A stretch of DNA of 64,000 nt from Verrucomicrobiota bacterium (GTDB taxonomy: Bacteria > Verrucomicrobiota > Verrucomicrobiia > Opitutales > Opitutaceae): NCBI GenBank assembly GCA_023430825.1, contig JAEYYL010000003.1, forward strand, positions 1 through 64,000, read 5' to 3'. Position numbers and translations under genes: made by a program. Positions 16,413-26,318 of this stretch are shown piece after piece. Every line of letters starts with the position of its first letter. The stretch's first letter is position 1. The notes beneath the pieces were generated by a model, which saw only the letters and a list, made by a program, of their open reading frames with translations, had not been told where the DNA came from and made no database searches.

Positions 16413-19271
16413 ATGAACAAACTCCGCTTGCGGAAGTTCTGTGCAGCGCCGTCGCTCATCGTGGCGACGAGTTTAATTCCGGTGCTTGGGTTCGCCCAGG
16501 CGGCCGATTCGAACGCCGAGGGCGAGCAACCGGTCAAGCTCGAGAAATACGAGGTCACCGGTTCCTACATTCCGTATTCCGCTGATGCGCCGGCCGTGCC
16601 CGTGCGGATCATCAATATCGGAGACATCGAGGCGACGGGGCAGACGACGGATCTGCTCGAAGTCATTCGCAAATCTGTTCCGCAGTTCGTCGGCAACGGC
16701 AACCTCGGCTCGTCCAACTCGAACATCGGCGGCGGCTCCACCAACGGTGGGTCGCAGGTCCAACTGCGCAACGTGGATACGCTGGTGCTGATCAACGGTC
16801 GACGCGCGGCCTTTGCGCCTGTCTCGGCCATGGGCGGCTTCAATTTCGTCGACGTGAATTCGATCCCGGTCTCGGCGGTCGAGAGCATCGAGGTGCTGAA
16901 GGACGGGGCGTCCGCCCTCTACGGCTCGGATGCGGTGTCCGGCGTGGTGAACATCATTCTCCGGAAGGATTACGAAGGCGCTGAGATCGGCGGCCGTTAC
17001 GCCTTCTCGAAGGCCCTCGGCACCGTGTGGGAAGAGCGTTCGGGCCGCACGACGGTCGGCGCGAAGTCGGGCAACACGTCCGTGACGATTTCGGCGGAAT
17101 GGGTCCGCAGCGACCCGCTGTTCCAGAACGAGCGAGCGTTCTCCACCGATCAGACCGGCCTGACGAGCAGCTTCGCGGGTGTGGTGAACTATCTCGGGGC
17201 CGTCAGCGGTAATTTCCTCCTGAAGCCGGGCGCCACGCCGCCCCTGAATACCGACATGACGGGCGCCGAACTGGTGGCCGCCGGAATCTACGACCAGCCG
17301 ACCGTGCCGCTCTCGTCGTTGTTCAACCTTTCGCCGTATGTGACGCTCGCCTTGGGCAACGAGCGCTCGGCGGTCGTCGCCGCGGTGAGCCACAAGCTCT
17401 CGGACAATGTCGAGCTGTTTGGCGACATGCTTTATTCGCGGACGAGCACCTTCTACCAGCTGGCGGCGCAGCCGATCGTGGGCATGCCGATTTTCGCCAA
17501 CGACGTTGATAACTTCGGTGTGCTGCCTTTCGCCTACACGCTGCCGGAGCAGTTTCAGAATCCGTTCGACGACTACGTCCTCGTCCGCAACCGCTTCGTC
17601 AGCAATCCCCGCAAATATTTCAGCGATAACGATTCGCTGCGTGGCGTGCTGGGCGCGCGGGGCGAGTTCGGCGCTTACACCTGGGAGGTCGGCGCGAACT
17701 TCAACGAAGTCAACCAGCTCTATCGCAACGAAAACGTGATCAACCGCGTGAACCTGGCGAACGCGATCGACAACAATCTCGTCAACCTCTTCCTGCGTGA
17801 ACAGGATCCGACGAAGCTCGCGCAGGCGAATATCTTCGGCACGGCGTATTCGAAGAACAAGAGCACGCTGATCAGCTTCGATGCGCGCCTGACGGGTGAG
17901 TTCGCGAACGCGCTGCCGGCTGGCCCGATCAAGTTCGCGGTCGGCGCCGAGACCCGCCGCGAGACGCTCTCGGGCAACCCCGATTCGGGCAGCTTCACCG
18001 TCGCCGATCCAGCCAGCCCGTTGTTCGGCTCCCCGTCGCTTTGGGACGGTGCGACGACCAGTGACCGGTTCAACGTGGACCGCTCGGTGGATTCATTTTT
18101 TGCCGAGTTCCGGGTTCCGATCGTATCCGCCGGCCAATCGGTGCGCGGTCTGCACACCCTCGACCTCGACGTCGCGGCGCGGAAGGACATTTACAGCGAT
18201 ACGGAAGATCCGCTGGTGCCGAAGTTCACGCTGCGCTGGTTCCCGATCGACGATCAGTTCGCGGTGCGGGCGGCGTATTCCCGCTCGTTCTCGGCGGCGG
18301 ACCTTTACAGCTTGTTCGGGCCCGACGGCGTGGGCTTCACCGAGGCGCCGATCGGCGTCGAATTTGTCGATGGCCGCGTGATGGACGAGAACGTCGACCA
18401 AGGCTTTCTCCGCATTGTGTCGAACCCGAACCTGAAACCGGAGAAGGCGAAGAACTACAACGTCGGCATCGTTTACTCGCCCCGCGGCATCAAGGGCCTG
18501 AACGTCGAGTTGAACTACTTCCTCATCGAACAGGACCAGATCGCCGGGTCGGAGAGCGATCTGGAAATTCTGCAGGATGTGGAGACGAATGGCGCTTCCT
18601 CCGAGTTCGCCGACCGCGTCCGGATTAATAGCTTCAATGGTTCGGCGATCACCGCCCCCGGCCAGATCAGTGCGGCCTTCGATCTCGCGGGAGGTTCGAT
18701 GACGCGCGTGTTCGTGACGAACTACGCCGAGAACTTTGTCTCGGCGAAGCAGGACGGGGTCGACCTCACCGTCGACTACGTCTTCGACGTGCCGAACATC
18801 GGCAAGTTCGACATCGGTCTCGATGCGCTGTGGTTCAACAGCATGTCGGTGGAAGACGACGAGTATGTCGGCACCACCAACGGCCGTTCCTCGCTCAACG
18901 GCGGCACGATCCCGCGCTGGCGCGGAACGCTTCGCACCGAGCTCACGCGCGGCAATCTCCTGGTCGGCACCGCCATCGAGCATATCCCGAGCATGACCGA
19001 CACGGGTGCGTCCGAGACTCAGACGGACGTTGCCCGCGACCGGCACGTCGAAGCCTACACGAGCGTCGACTTTTACCTGCAGTATAACTTCCGCGGTCGC
19101 GCCGGCTTCACGCGTTATCTGGACGGTCTCTCGGTTCGCGCCGCCGTCCTCAACGCGTTCGACGAACACGTCCCGATGGCCGCTTCGTCGTGGAGCGATG
19201 CCAACGCCGACACGGCGACCTATGGCCCCTGGGGCCGCACGTTCGTCGTGAGTGCTTCGTATAAGTTCTAA
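16413..19271 (+). CDS. TonB-dependent outer-membrane receptor
   Basis: The 952-residue product has a signal peptide, a TonB-box-like KLEKYEVTGS segment and a plug domain (QVQLRNVDTLVLINGRR, then IPVSAVESIEVLKDGASALYGSDAVSGVVNIILRKDYEGAEIGG). The 22-strand barrel follows, with NPNLKPEKAKNYNVGIVYSP near the C-terminus, and the chain ends SASYKF, with the terminal Phe expected for BAM-dependent insertion. No SusD-like partner or iron-uptake genes lie beside it, so the ligand is unknown. The next gene is a secreted S9 peptidase separated by a terminator, which could hint at peptide uptake. Confidence 0.95.
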   Translation: MNKLRLRKFCAAPSLIVATSLIPVLGFAQAADSNAEGEQPVKLEKYEVTGSYIPYSADAPAVPVRIINIGDIEATGQTTDLLEVIRKSVPQFVGNGNLGSSNSNIGGGSTNGGSQVQLRNVDTLVLINGRRAAFAPVSAMGGFNFVDVNSIPVSAVESIEVLKDGASALYGSDAVSGVVNIILRKDYEGAEIGGRYAFSKALGTVWEERSGRTTVGAKSGNTSVTISAEWVRSDPLFQNERAFSTDQTGLTSSFAGVVNYLGAVSGNFLLKPGATPPLNTDMTGAELVAAGIYDQPTVPLSSLFNLSPYVTLALGNERSAVVAAVSHKLSDNVELFGDMLYSRTSTFYQLAAQPIVGMPIFANDVDNFGVLPFAYTLPEQFQNPFDDYVLVRNRFVSNPRKYFSDNDSLRGVLGARGEFGAYTWEVGANFNEVNQLYRNENVINRVNLANAIDNNLVNLFLREQDPTKLAQANIFGTAYSKNKSTLISFDARLTGEFANALPAGPIKFAVGAETRRETLSGNPDSGSFTVADPASPLFGSPSLWDGATTSDRFNVDRSVDSFFAEFRVPIVSAGQSVRGLHTLDLDVAARKDIYSDTEDPLVPKFTLRWFPIDDQFAVRAAYSRSFSAADLYSLFGPDGVGFTEAPIGVEFVDGRVMDENVDQGFLRIVSNPNLKPEKAKNYNVGIVYSPRGIKGLNVELNYFLIEQDQIAGSESDLEILQDVETNGASSEFADRVRINSFNGSAITAPGQISAAFDLAGGSMTRVFVTNYAENFVSAKQDGVDLTVDYVFDVPNIGKFDIGLDALWFNSMSVEDDEYVGTTNGRSSLNGGTIPRWRGTLRTELTRGNLLVGTAIEHIPSMTDTGASETQTDVARDRHVEAYTSVDFYLQYNFRGRAGFTRYLDGLSVRAAVLNAFDEHVPMAASSWSDANADTATYGPWGRTFVVSASYKF

Positions 19272-19303
19272 ACGATGGCGACCATCGCGATCTGATTTGA
19301 GCC

Positions 19304-19340
19304 AAGAGGCCGGGAGTATTCCACTCCCGGCCTCTTTTTT
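19304..19340 (+). terminator. Strong terminator after the TonB-dependent receptor
   Basis: A perfect 13-bp stem, AGAGGCCGGGAGT with ACTCCCGGCCTCT, encloses a 5-nt loop and is followed by a run of T residues to 19339. It lies 33 bp after the stop codon. Confidence 0.93.
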
Positions 19341-19360
19341 GCCGAAAAATTTTCCGCCAT

Positions 19361-21346
19361 ATGAAAGTCCACCGCTTCCTTCTCCTCGGCCTGTTCGCCG
19401 CCATTGCGCCCGCGTTCGCGGCTTCGCCCGCTCCGCTGCCCATCGAGGTGTTTTTTCGCACGAGCGAAATCAGCCAGCCGCGCCTGTCCCGCGATGGCTC
19501 CCGCATCGTGTTTCTGGTCCGCAACGACCCCGCCCGACTCTCCATCGCCGTTTACGATGTGCAGAAGAAACAGGGGTCGCTCGTGTTCGTGCCCAACGAT
19601 TACAACGTCGATTTCGCTTTCTGGAAGGGTGACCGCATCGTGTTCGGCGGCGACGTCGGCGGGAACGAATCCTACGCGCTGCGATCGATCGCCGCCGACG
19701 GTTCCGATCTCCGCGACCTCAGCGAATCCTGGCAAAAATACCGCCGCAACACCGGTCCGATCGGCGGCAATGTGTTTTCCACGCTACCGGCGGAGGAGGA
19801 TCACATCCTCATCGCCGGCTACGGCGTGCGGCGCAACAGTCGCGGAGAATTGGAAGCGTCGGGGGAGTTCGGTTTCTACCGACTGAATGTGCAGACGCGC
19901 CGGCGCGACTGGGTGGAAACGTGGAACGAGCGCGCGGTGAACTATTTCGTGGACGATGTGTCCGGCCGGATCTTCGGGCGATCGCTGCAGGCGGGCAACG
20001 AGGAGGTGTTCGAGATCAAGGATCTCAAGGGGGACTACCAAACGGTCGGCCGTTATCCGGGATCGGGTGCGCCGGCGGATTTCACCGGGCTCCTGCCCGG
20101 CGAGAAGCACGCGCTGATGAGGGTGCGCAGCGTCGAGGAGCACGATCGTGGCGCGATCTACGCCTTCGATCGCGCGACCCTGAAACGGGGGCAACTCCTG
20201 TATGAGCCGCCAGCGGGCGAGATCGTCGGGGTGAAGCGTCGCGCGACCGGCCAGATCGTCGGCATCACTTACGAAACGGAGAAGACGGCGACCGATTGGT
20301 TCGATCCTGCGTGGGGCAAGCTTCACGCGAGCCTGGCGCAAACCTTTCCGGGGAAGCTGGTGGATATCGTGCATTCCACGCTCGACGAGCGGTTGCACAT
20401 CGTGGCGGTGCACAGCGACCGCGATCCCGGCACCTATTACCTTTTCGATTCGGTGAAACCGGCGATCACGCCGATTGGCCGGGTGAATCCGTTGATCGAC
20501 GAAACGAAGATGGCGGAGCGTGCGCCGATCAAGTATCCGGCCCGCGACGGACTGGAGATTCACGGTTACCTCACGCGACTGGGCGATCCGGCGAAAAAAC
20601 GGCCGCTGATCGTTCTGCCGCACGGCGGCCCCTTCGGTATCCGTGACTCGTGGGGATTCGACCCGGAGGCGCAGTTTCTCGCGAGCCGGGGTTACGCGGT
20701 GCTGCAGGTCAACTATCGCGGGTCCGGCGGATACGGCGCACGGTTTCAAGCCGCCGGAAAACACGAATGGGGCCGCAAAATGCAGGACGACCTGACCGAC
20801 GCCGTGCGCTGGGCCATCGACCGCGGTATCACTGATTCGGATACGGTTGGAATCTATGGCGCGAGCTATGGCGGTTACGCGGCGCTGGCCGGATTGGTGT
20901 TCACCCCCGAACTCTATCGCTGCGGCATCAACTACGTGGGCGTGTCCGACCTCGGGATCCTGGTGCGGCCGAACGAAGGGAAAGGGCGGTTCTTCGACCT
21001 GTTCACGCGGGAGTGGATCGGAAGCGACGCGGCGGATTTGCGCGAGCGTTCACCCGTCAACCACGTCGCCAACATTCGCGTGCCCAGCCTCCACGCTTAC
21101 GGCGAAAACGATCCGCGGGTCGACATCGGCCACTGGAAGCTGCTCGAGCCCGAGCTGAAGAAGCACAACAAACCCTACGTCTATCTGCGCGAGCGCGACG
21201 AAGGCCACGGTTTCGAAAACGAACGCAGCCGCATCCGTTTCTACGAGGAGATGGAAAAGTTCCTGGCGCAGCATTTGCCCGCCGCGGGCAATGTGGCGCT
21301 CGGCGAGCTGAAGACGATCGAGCTGCCGGCCAGAGAAAACAGGTGA
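19361..21346 (+). CDS. Secreted S9 prolyl-oligopeptidase-family peptidase
   Basis: The product has 661 residues. A signal peptide (FLLLGLFAAIAPAFAAS) precedes a beta-propeller-like N-terminal region that opens with the TolB-type repeat SQPRLSRDGSRIVFL. The C-terminal alpha/beta-hydrolase domain holds the nucleophile motif GASYGGYAA near residue 503, the Asp in ENDPRVD near 583 and the His in DEGHGF near 617, so the catalytic triad is complete. S9 enzymes of this type cleave acylaminoacyl or dipeptidyl bonds of short peptides. It sits directly downstream of the receptor gene, in the same direction but after a terminator. Confidence 0.92.
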   Translation: MKVHRFLLLGLFAAIAPAFAASPAPLPIEVFFRTSEISQPRLSRDGSRIVFLVRNDPARLSIAVYDVQKKQGSLVFVPNDYNVDFAFWKGDRIVFGGDVGGNESYALRSIAADGSDLRDLSESWQKYRRNTGPIGGNVFSTLPAEEDHILIAGYGVRRNSRGELEASGEFGFYRLNVQTRRRDWVETWNERAVNYFVDDVSGRIFGRSLQAGNEEVFEIKDLKGDYQTVGRYPGSGAPADFTGLLPGEKHALMRVRSVEEHDRGAIYAFDRATLKRGQLLYEPPAGEIVGVKRRATGQIVGITYETEKTATDWFDPAWGKLHASLAQTFPGKLVDIVHSTLDERLHIVAVHSDRDPGTYYLFDSVKPAITPIGRVNPLIDETKMAERAPIKYPARDGLEIHGYLTRLGDPAKKRPLIVLPHGGPFGIRDSWGFDPEAQFLASRGYAVLQVNYRGSGGYGARFQAAGKHEWGRKMQDDLTDAVRWAIDRGITDSDTVGIYGASYGGYAALAGLVFTPELYRCGINYVGVSDLGILVRPNEGKGRFFDLFTREWIGSDAADLRERSPVNHVANIRVPSLHAYGENDPRVDIGHWKLLEPELKKHNKPYVYLRERDEGHGFENERSRIRFYEEMEKFLAQHLPAAGNVALGELKTIELPARENR

Positions 21347-21371
21347 GCGGGTCGGGATGGCGCGCCGGGGT

Positions 21372-23201
21372 TCAACGACGCCCCTGCGCTCCCGTTTTCG
21401 GCGACAGCACAATGGCGCGATGACGGGCGGGCTGGTCCAGACGGGGCCAGCCTGATCGGGGAGCGGGGACGCCGAGCGTGCACCAGCGCTGGAGTCCGCG
21501 CGCAGGATGGGAGCGGTTTCGCCCGACCAAGGAAACGGCGCCAACTTTGACCTGGCCGACACCGCGGACGAACAAGCGCAACTGCGGCGGGCGCGCTAAA
21601 TTTCCGTCCCAGCTGACGGGCGCGGCGTGCTCGCGGACCAGGTCGCACCGCCGACGGGCGGCGCGCGTCTGGAACTCGATCGTGTGGCACGCCTGCAGCG
21701 TGTTCCACGAGCCGTCCGCTTGTTGTTGCTCGATGCCGACGAGTTGGACCGCGGGAGCGAAGTTCCACACGCGATAGCAGAGCTGCCACTCGCCGCCGAA
21801 AACCGGTTCGCCGCGTTTCCACGCGCGCAGCCGATCGGCGTCGCGACGGACGATGAGTTCGTTCGGCCCCGCGAGCTTTGGATCGCGAGTGCGTCGCCAC
21901 ATCGTGCGCGCGGCGCGCAGGGCGGCCTGCGTCGACGGCGAGGCGTCGGCCGACGCTCTTGCGAACACGTCGCGCTGCGCCAGATAGTGACGGAACTCCA
22001 CGCTCGCGCGCAGCGCCGTTGGCAGCTTCAGCCGGGCGGCAGTGTTCACGAGCTTTGCGAAATGACGCTCCTCCCGGCGATAAGGGCCTAGCGGTTCACG
22101 GCGGGAAACGGAGTCCCAGCGCTCGTTGATCGGCCAGCGCGGGTAACCGCCAAATGGATACCGATCGCACGCAAGGGCGACACGCGCGGCGGCGCGACCT
22201 TTCGATCGGCCGAACGCACGTTCGAAACCTCGCGCCAGCATCTCGCGCGGATCGTCGATCGTTGGTTCCATCCAGAGCGTGGCGGCGGCCGCGTCGACCG
22301 CGACGGTGAGTTCCAGCGCGAGCCGATTCGGCTCCCAGCCGCTGACCAGAAATCCTTCCGCGCCGATACGCTGCGCGTGCCGCCACCAGGCGACGATGTT
22401 GTTCATTCGATCCGTGAAGTGGGGCAGCGGCTCGTAGCGAAACGCGCCGTTCATCGGGCAACCGTAGAGCTTGATCCCGCGCGCGCGCAGCGGCGTGGCG
22501 ATGTCGACCTCGGCGAAGTTGAAGAGCTCGACGCGCGGCAGCCGGTCGAAGGCGTGATAATACCACTCGTAGGCGGTGAGTCCGCGCGGCAGCAGCGGGA
22601 TCGCCTCGGGTAAAAAATAAAACATGTCGGCCCAGAGCCCCATGTGCAGCCCGAGCGAGTTCGTGAGCGCGTGCAGGCGTTTCACGTAACGTGCGAAGTG
22701 CGCGGCGAGCCCGATCTTCGCCACTTCACGCCGGCTCAGCGGGTGCTTGCCGAGGTGGAATGATTCGTCGAGCCCAACATGGACTTTCCCCGCGGTGCAA
22801 AACGGCGCCATGTCGCGCAACAATTTCTCCGCCACTTCGAGCGTGCGCGGATGGAGTGGGCAGATCTGTCCGCGCTCCAGCGGCGAACCGTCGGCGGCGC
22901 GGAGTTCGTTGAGATCGCGCAGCTCGGGAACCTTGATGAGGTATTGCGTGTGGCCGAGGAGATTGACGATGGGGACGACCTTGATCCCCGCGCGCGTCGC
23001 GGCATCGACCAGCCGCGCGAACTGCTTGTAAGTGTAGGCGTCGCGACGCGCGACTCCGGGCAGGCTCGGGTATTCGACGGCGTCTTCGAGGTGGAGGTGA
23101 ACCTCATGATAACCCCATTCGGCGTAGCGCGGGAGTTGCGCGATGAGCCAGTCGAGGCGTTCGACCTGGCGCGCGAGGTCCCATTGAAACGAGCGAATCA
23201 T
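21372..23201 (-). CDS. Glycoside hydrolase family 20-like protein
   Basis: The 609-residue product (from the ATG at 23201) has a TIM-barrel pattern. It includes LDWLIAQLPRYAEWGYHEVHLHLEDAV near the start, VVPIVNLLGHTQYLIKVPELRD, and VHVGLDESFHLG at about residue 145, where the Asp-Glu pair matches the catalytic D-E of GH20 beta-N-acetylhexosaminidases. The C-terminal 200 residues look like a beta-sandwich accessory domain. No signal peptide is evident, suggesting a cytoplasmic enzyme. The open frame extends upstream into the palindromic repeat at 23239 without an ATG (only a TTG at 23255). Exact substrate specificity is unproven. Confidence 0.75.
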   Translation of the reverse strand: MIRSFQWDLARQVERLDWLIAQLPRYAEWGYHEVHLHLEDAVEYPSLPGVARRDAYTYKQFARLVDAATRAGIKVVPIVNLLGHTQYLIKVPELRDLNELRAADGSPLERGQICPLHPRTLEVAEKLLRDMAPFCTAGKVHVGLDESFHLGKHPLSRREVAKIGLAAHFARYVKRLHALTNSLGLHMGLWADMFYFLPEAIPLLPRGLTAYEWYYHAFDRLPRVELFNFAEVDIATPLRARGIKLYGCPMNGAFRYEPLPHFTDRMNNIVAWWRHAQRIGAEGFLVSGWEPNRLALELTVAVDAAAATLWMEPTIDDPREMLARGFERAFGRSKGRAAARVALACDRYPFGGYPRWPINERWDSVSRREPLGPYRREERHFAKLVNTAARLKLPTALRASVEFRHYLAQRDVFARASADASPSTQAALRAARTMWRRTRDPKLAGPNELIVRRDADRLRAWKRGEPVFGGEWQLCYRVWNFAPAVQLVGIEQQQADGSWNTLQACHTIEFQTRAARRRCDLVREHAAPVSWDGNLARPPQLRLFVRGVGQVKVGAVSLVGRNRSHPARGLQRWCTLGVPAPRSGWPRLDQPARHRAIVLSPKTGAQGRR

Positions 23202-23238
23202 GTGCGACCAGAGATGACGGTCGCACGCGCGCGGCGCA

Positions 23239-23303
23239 AGTAGGGCGGGTTTCAACCCGCCCTGTGCTGCTTCAAAGAGCGGGCTGAAGCCCGCCCTACT
23301 TTT
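23239..23303. repeat. Paired REP-like palindromes between tal and the GH20-like gene
   Basis: Two short palindromes, GGGCGGGTTTCAACCCGCCC and AGCGGGCTGAAGCCCGCCC, lie head to head. The outer flanks AAGTAGGGCGGG and CCCGCCCTACTT are also complementary, so the 65-bp unit can fold into one long hairpin or two small ones. The second palindrome belongs to the same family as the one at 713-734. It could act as a transcript-end structure for tal. Confidence 0.7.
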
Positions 23304-23304
23304 T

Positions 23305-24252
23305 TCAACCGCGCTTCTTCTTGATCAGCTCCTCGAGCTTGATCACGTCGGCGGCGAACTGGCGGATGCCTTCGGAAAGTTTCTCCGTCGCCATCTGGTC
23401 CTCGTTCAGCTCCCAGCGGAATTTTTTCTCGTCGAGGCTCACGCGCTCCACCTGTTCGTTCGCCGCGGCAGCGGGATCGAGTTTGCGCGTGACGGTGTCG
23501 GTCGACGCGGCGAGTTCGCCGAGCAATTGCGGCGAGATGGTGAGCAGATCGCAGCCCGCGAGTTCGAGCACCTCACCTTTGCTGCGGAAGCTCGCGCCCA
23601 TGACTTCCGTCTTGTAGCCGAATTTTTTGTAGTAGGTGTAAATCTGCGCGACGGATTTCACGCCCGGATCGTCGGCGGGCGCGTAGTCGCGGCCCGTGCT
23701 CTTTTTATACCAGTCGAGGATGCGTCCGACGAACGGCGAGATGAGCTGCACCTTCGCGTCGGCGCACGCGACTGCCTGGGCGAACGAGAAGAGGAGCGTG
23801 AGGTTGCAGTTGATTTTTTCGCGTTGGAGCTGTTCGGCGGCCTGGATGCCCTCCCAGGTGGAGGCGAGCTTGATGAGCACGCGTTCGCGCGGGATGCCGG
23901 CCTTCTCGTAAAGCGAGATGATCTCGTGCGCCTTCGCGATGCTGCCGTCGCGGTCGAACGAGAGCCGCGCGTCGACTTCGGTCGAGACGCGGCCCGGCAC
24001 GATCTTGAGGATCTCGCGGCCGAACAACACGAGCAACAGATCGATCACCGTGCCGACGGATGCACTCGAGCCGGCGTCCTTGACCGCTTGATCGACCAAA
24101 TGGCCGTAGGCGGACATGCCGGCGGCCTTGAGGATCAGGCTCGGGTTGGTCGTCGCGTCCTGCGGCTTGAATTCCTTGATGGTGGAGAAATCGCCGGTGT
24201 CGGCGACGACCTTGGTGAACTGTTTCAGTTGCTCGAGTTGGGTGATGGGCAT
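23305..24252 (-). CDS. tal: Transaldolase
   Basis: The product has 315 residues, the normal length of TalB-type transaldolase. The family signature [15 protein letters not shown] is at the N-terminus, and the Schiff-base lysine lies in [19 protein letters not shown] near residue 130. [20 protein letters not shown] follows, then the phosphate-binding segment [17 protein letters not shown]. It moves a dihydroxyacetone unit in the non-oxidative pentose phosphate pathway. The ATG at 24252 is used because the upstream extension is non-homologous. It lies just downstream of cca in the same direction. Confidence 0.96.
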   Translation of the reverse strand: MPITQLEQLKQFTKVVADTGDFSTIKEFKPQDATTNPSLILKAAGMSAYGHLVDQAVKDAGSSASVGTVIDLLLVLFGREILKIVPGRVSTEVDARLSFDRDGSIAKAHEIISLYEKAGIPRERVLIKLASTWEGIQAAEQLQREKINCNLTLLFSFAQAVACADAKVQLISPFVGRILDWYKKSTGRDYAPADDPGVKSVAQIYTYYKKFGYKTEVMGASFRSKGEVLELAGCDLLTISPQLLGELAASTDTVTRKLDPAAAANEQVERVSLDEKKFRWELNEDQMATEKLSEGIRQFAADVIKLEELIKKKRG

Positions 24253-24268
24253 GGTGGGAAAAGTATCG

Positions 24269-25684
24269 TCACCGTAAATCGCCTGAAGTGCGTTGCAAAT
24301 GCGACCGCAACCATTCGAGACCGCCGGCTTCGTCGGCGAATACGCCGTCGAGCTGGGCTTCGAAAGCGGCATCGAGCACGGGCTTGAATTTGGGACCGGG
24401 TTGGTGGCCGAGGGCGACGAGGTGGCGGCCTTGAATCAGCGGACGCGGCGCGGCGTGTTCGAGAGCGAGTTCCGCGGCCTTGGCCCGCAGCTCCGCGATC
24501 AGCTCGAGCGTGCGCGGCGATTGCAGAGGCGGGCGGCCGAAGGAGTCGGCGATCATCACCAGCGCGAGATCGTCGATCGTCGCGGGTGCGAGCTTGCGCG
24601 CGAGCCGGCGCACCTGCGAATCGGTGTAGTGTTCGCCGCTGTTGTGATGATGCACCAGGTGATGGACCACGAGTTGGCAGACGGGCGAGTCGAGTTCGAG
24701 TGGTGCGCCGATCCGCCGGAGAAACGTCTGCGATGGCGGCCCACCGGCCGACTCATGGCCGGGGCTGAGCCAGCGCATCGCGCCGCGTTTCTCGCCGCGC
24801 ACGGTCGTCGCGGGTTTGCCGAAATCGTGCGCAAGCACCGCGAGCATCAACAGGCGCCGGCGCGGCGCGGCGCTCGTCCGCCATTCGTCGAGTCGCGCGA
24901 GCGCATCGACGCAATGCTGCGTGTGCGTGAACACGTCGCCTTCCGGATGCCACTCCGGTTCCTGCGGCGTGCCGCGCAGCACGGCGATTTCCGGGAAATG
25001 GCGCAGCCAACCGGTCGCTTCGAGCACGGCGAGCCCGCGCGAGGGCGTCTGCGCTTTCGTGGCCCATTTTTCCCATTCGCCCCAGACGCGTTCCACCGGC
25101 AACTCGGTAAACGTGTCCGCGATGCTGCGCGCGAGTGCGGCCGTTTCGGGGGCGAGCGTGAGATCGAAACGCGCGGCGAGTTGAAACGCGCGCAGCACCC
25201 GCAGCGGATCTTCGACGAAGGCGGCGCTGGTGTGGCGCAGCACGCGCGCTTCGAGATCGCGGCGGCCGCCGTGCGGATCGACGATCTCGCCGGTGAACGG
25301 GTCTTGCGCGATCGCGTTGATGGTGAAATCGCGGCGGGCGGCCGCATCGGCGTCGCTGAGCGTCGGGTCCGGCGCGACGGCGAACCCGCGGTGGCCGGCG
25401 CCGGTTTTCGATTCGCGGCGCGGCAGGCTGAAATCGTATTCGGCGCCGCTGGCCGCGCTGCGGACCTTGATCACGCCGAAGCTGCGACCGACGACATCGG
25501 TGGCGCCAAATGGCGCGAGCGCGCGATGCAGCGATTCGAAATCCGCGCCGGCGACCTCGACATCGAAATCCTTCGGTTCGAAGCCGAGCAATTGGTCGCG
25601 CACACCGCCGCCCACGAGCCGCGGTCGTCCGATGCGCCGGACGGCTTCGAGCATCGCGCGGAGGTCGGCGGGCAGCGAAGTCAC
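24269..25684 (-). CDS. cca: CCA tRNA nucleotidyltransferase / polyA polymerase family with HD domain
   Basis: The 471-residue product has the class II nucleotidyltransferase head: [25 protein letters not shown] (GGxxRD and the DxD metal ligands), then [36 protein letters not shown] and [18 protein letters not shown]-terminal HD phosphohydrolase-type domain follows ([14 protein letters not shown], plus [10 protein letters not shown]). This is the bifunctional CCA-adding arrangement that repairs tRNA 3' ends. The GTG start at 25684 overlaps the stop of the upstream DUF423 gene as GTGA, which strongly supports it; the longer open frame to 26185 is spurious. Confidence 0.93.
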   Translation of the reverse strand: MTSLPADLRAMLEAVRRIGRPRLVGGGVRDQLLGFEPKDFDVEVAGADFESLHRALAPFGATDVVGRSFGVIKVRSAASGAEYDFSLPRRESKTGAGHRGFAVAPDPTLSDADAAARRDFTINAIAQDPFTGEIVDPHGGRRDLEARVLRHTSAAFVEDPLRVLRAFQLAARFDLTLAPETAALARSIADTFTELPVERVWGEWEKWATKAQTPSRGLAVLEATGWLRHFPEIAVLRGTPQEPEWHPEGDVFTHTQHCVDALARLDEWRTSAAPRRRLLMLAVLAHDFGKPATTVRGEKRGAMRWLSPGHESAGGPPSQTFLRRIGAPLELDSPVCQLVVHHLVHHHNSGEHYTDSQVRRLARKLAPATIDDLALVMIADSFGRPPLQSPRTLELIAELRAKAAELALEHAAPRPLIQGRHLVALGHQPGPKFKPVLDAAFEAQLDGVFADEAGGLEWLRSHLQRTSGDLR

Positions 25685-26115
25685 GGCTGCGAAGATTTTT
25701 TCACCGCTGCGACGATCAGCAGGACCCAACCGGCGATCAACGCGACGCCGCCGAGAGGAGTTACCGGCCCGAGCCAGCGTGGCCCGCCGAGGGCGAGGGC
25801 GTAGATCGAGCCAGAAAAAATGAGTGTGCCTGCGATCCAGCAACGCGCGGCCCAGCGAAGGTGGCCGCGTGTGGCGATGGACGGCGGTTTGAGCCATGCG
25901 GCCAGTGCGACGAGGGCGACGGCGTGCAGCAAATGGTATTGCACCGCGGTCGCCCAGGCTTGGGTGGCGCCGCGTTCGGCGAGCAGTGCGCGCAGTCCGT
26001 GCGCGCCGAATGCGCCGAGTGCCACGCCGGTCGCGCCGAGGAGGCCGGCGGCCAGCAGAATCGTTGCGGGAACTGCGCGGGCATCCTGGACTTCGGTGGG
26101 CGGCGGAAGAGTCAT
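25681..26115 (-). CDS. DUF423 family membrane protein
   Basis: The 144-residue protein has four hydrophobic spans and the DUF423 (YgdD) pattern: ATGVALGAFGAHGLRALLAERG, then AWATAVQYHLLHAVALVALA, then LIFSGSIYALALGGPRWLGPVTPLGGVALIAGW. It is an inner-membrane protein of unknown function found across bacteria. The ATG at 26115 is preferred over the frame's upstream start at 26178. Its stop overlaps the GTG of cca, so the two are translationally coupled. Confidence 0.9.
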   Translation of the reverse strand: MTLPPPTEVQDARAVPATILLAAGLLGATGVALGAFGAHGLRALLAERGATQAWATAVQYHLLHAVALVALAAWLKPPSIATRGHLRWAARCWIAGTLIFSGSIYALALGGPRWLGPVTPLGGVALIAGWVLLIVAAVKKSSQP

Positions 26116-26275
26116 CCGGGCAGGCTTGCAGAGGTGGGTCGCGAAACAAGCTCGCGCTGGGTGGAACGACCGTTCCAAGCGCCAAACGCTGGCGGGCCGG
26201 GCGTCGCTGCCGCGGTTTGACGACCGCGTTGGGAGGAAGAATTCGCGCGCAGCGGCTTTCCTCTGAAAACAGGGG

Positions 26276-26303
26276 TTGACAGCATTCCGCGAAGCCCTAG
26301 CTG
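26276..26303 (+). promoter_or_regulatory. Candidate promoter of rplM-rpsI
   Basis: A perfect TTGACA hexamer at 26276-26281 is followed after 16 bp by TAGCTG, a weak -10 candidate. It lies directly upstream of rplM (ATG at 26319). The -35 box is good and the -10 box poor, so the call is moderate. Confidence 0.45.
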
Positions 26304-26318
26304 TTGGCCTCTTTTCCC

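Noticed and set aside
24269..26185. One long minus-strand frame of 638 residues
   Set aside because: Only its C-terminal 471 residues match cca. The upstream part is antiframe to the DUF423 gene; the GTGA overlap shows that cca starts at 25684.
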